Source of the DNA: Erysipelotrichaceae bacterium UBA2227
GTDB taxonomy: Bacteria; Bacillota_I; Bacilli_A; Erysipelotrichales; Erysipelotrichaceae
Assembly (NCBI GenBank): GCA_002348095.1
Contig: DDYT01000062.1
Coordinates: 1 to 50,550 of the forward strand
Direction: 5' to 3'
Length of the DNA stretch: 50,550 nucleotides
The notes under the pieces are model-generated. The model was not told where the DNA came from. It worked only from the letters and a program-made list of their open reading frames with translations, and did no database searches. Positions 49,701 through 50,550 of the stretch are shown piece after piece; position 1 is the first letter of the stretch, and every line of letters begins with the position of its first letter. The position numbers were made by a program, and so were the translations under genes.

Positions 49701-50364
49701 ATTTACATCATTCACCATGATTTATATCATTGTAAATTGTGGCATGGGCAGTCGCATATTACAAAGGGCCAAGGAGGTGGGTATCAAAGGCGGAACCGTA
49801 TTTTTGGGTTCCGGAACGGTATCGAATTCTTTACTTAACTTTCTTGCTTTGGATGATATCCGAAAGGAAATCATCCTGTTGGGTGCGGACAGTGAGCTGG
49901 CGCATAAGGCAGTGGAAGCTTTGGACAAGGAGTTTAAATTCAAGAAACCTAATCATGGCATTGCCTTTACCATCGGAACATGCGGTGTCATCGGAACAAG
50001 AAATATTGCCTGTGAAGGCATTGAAAGAGGACGAGGTGAGAGTAATCCTATGTATCAACTCATTACGACGATAGTAAATTTAGGGAAGGCCGAGCTGGTC
50101 GTTGAAGCAGCCAATGAAGGCGGCGCAAAGGGAGGTACGATCATTCATGCCCGAGGATCCGGAGTTAATGAAACCACGCGCCTGTTTCACATGGATGTCG
50201 AACCGGAAAAGGAAGTGGTGCTGATTATCTGTAAAGTGCATGAGACTGATTCGATTATTTCTTCCATCAAGACGAAACTTGGCATCGATAAGCCGGGTAA
50301 CGGTATCATTTTTGTCCAGGATGTTCACTCAGCTTACGGTATTTTTGAATCAGAAACAGAATAA
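49684..50364 (+). CDS. Tandem PII-like signalling protein
   Basis: A 226-residue protein made of two PII-type ferredoxin-like domains (about 13-112 and 121-220). Each has the helix-turn pattern AKEVGIKGGTVFLGSG or AANEGGAKGGTIIHARGSG, and the C-terminal strand KPNHGIAFTIGT or KPGNGIIFVQDV, where PII proteins read GKIGDGKIFVFDV. The T-loops are shortened and lack the tyrosine that is uridylylated in enteric PII. Fusion of two copies would give a pseudo-trimer of mixed sites. The overlap with the DUF1538 gene suggests that it binds and gates that protein in response to a nucleotide. Confidence 0.82.
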   Translation: MNKNLEFTSFTMIYIIVNCGMGSRILQRAKEVGIKGGTVFLGSGTVSNSLLNFLALDDIRKEIILLGADSELAHKAVEALDKEFKFKKPNHGIAFTIGTCGVIGTRNIACEGIERGRGESNPMYQLITTIVNLGKAELVVEAANEGGAKGGTIIHARGSGVNETTRLFHMDVEPEKEVVLIICKVHETDSIISSIKTKLGIDKPGNGIIFVQDVHSAYGIFESETE

Positions 50365-50378
50365 CAGCGAGGTACTTT

Positions 50379-50550
50379 GTGGAAAGCATCGAAAGCAAAA
50401 TCATGGTGTTTATTCTTTGGCGAATGAATATGAAACGATCGATCGACCGATATTTTAAGAAGGCCGAATTTGAAAAAGAAAAATCTCAGACACCTTCAAA
50501 AAAAGTCAGATCGAAAGTACATATCGAAACTGAACAGTTTATGGGGCGGT
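50379..50550 (+). CDS. Start of a gene running off the window, possibly alpha/beta hydrolase
   Basis: A frame of 57 codons opens at GTG 50379, behind GAGGT, and is still open at the edge. The N-terminus (IMVFILWRMNMKRSIDRYF, then a basic linker and VHIETEQFMGR) resembles the leading helix and first strands of alpha/beta hydrolase esterases in Bacillota, but no catalytic motif is in view, so this is tentative. It lies 14 bases after the PII gene stop and may be co-transcribed. Confidence 0.5.
   Translation, partial: MESIESKIMVFILWRMNMKRSIDRYFKKAEFEKEKSQTPSKKVRSKVHIETEQFMGR

Noticed and set aside
50240..50458. 72-codon plus-strand frame at the right edge
   Set aside because: Overlaps the end of the PII gene in another frame; the GTG frame from 50379 with GAGGT is the better gene.
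1..50550. TGA read as tryptophan, as in many Mollicutes
   Set aside because: TGA ends lplA, lpdA, gatC and other genes at tight overlaps, and the proteins are full length under the standard code.
1..50550. tRNA, rRNA, tmRNA or T-box leaders
   Set aside because: I found no cloverleaf with a conserved T-loop and no T-box core; only the glycine riboswitch was convincing. A covariance search would settle this.

Overview
The window is about 50.5 kb of chromosome from a low-to-moderate G+C Gram-positive bacterium (Bacillota). The evidence is a sortase-type cell-wall anchor, a pcrA-ligA-camS-gatCAB block, AGGAGG-type ribosome binding sites, frequent TTG/GTG starts and extended -10 promoters. The standard genetic code is used: TGA ends several genes in overlapping operons. 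GatA carries TGDS in place of the usual TGGS at its nucleophile, which I recall from Mollicutes-type GatA, so an Erysipelotrichia- or Mollicutes-related lineage is my best guess, not a proof. No rRNA, tRNA, CRISPR array, insertion sequence or prophage was recognised.

Layout. 1-0.6 kb: the 3' end of a wall-anchored surface protein with a very acidic tail. 0.7-7.5 kb (minus strand): a complete glycine cleavage unit. lplA-lpdA come first, then a promoter at the end of lpdA, a tandem glycine riboswitch with terminator, and gcvT-gcvH-gcvPA-gcvPB; lipoate ligase charges GcvH and LpdA reoxidises it. 7.6-10.8 kb: a TetR regulator with a perfect palindromic operator, an ABC exporter with two permeases and a small membrane protein. 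10.8-14.2 kb: YhfC-type membrane protease, glutaredoxin-like protein, a phosphotransferase, a zinc-ribbon protein and an AraC-GGDEF fusion.

14.2-24.4 kb: an overlapping Rieske oxygenase / METTL25-like methyltransferase / GNAT operon, then HAD phosphatase, PHP phosphatase, cardiolipin synthase, patatin and exonuclease III, an unknown C-terminally anchored protein, an RluA-type pseudouridine synthase and an rRNA methyltransferase. 24.5-34.9 kb: a housekeeping operon pcrA-ligA-camS-gatC-gatA-gatB, followed by a membrane protein of unknown function and an RlmD-type rRNA methyltransferase.

34.9-37.0 kb is clearly AT-richer and holds a degraded ORF, a DUF4143 ATPase preceded by three repeats spaced exactly 23 bp apart, and an orphan membrane protein; it looks acquired. 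37.1-38.5 kb: an APH(3')-III-like aminoglycoside kinase and a GNAT acetyltransferase. 38.6-44.3 kb: a two-component system (LuxR-type regulator), a YxlE-like small protein and two ABC exporters, with paired palindromes at the internal promoter. 44.4-50.5 kb: small membrane proteins, an XRE regulator, DUF4256 and PNPOx-like proteins, and a DUF1538 membrane protein whose 3' end overlaps a gene for a tandem PII-type protein. That pair is the best candidate for a little-described regulated transport system. A partial gene runs off the right edge.
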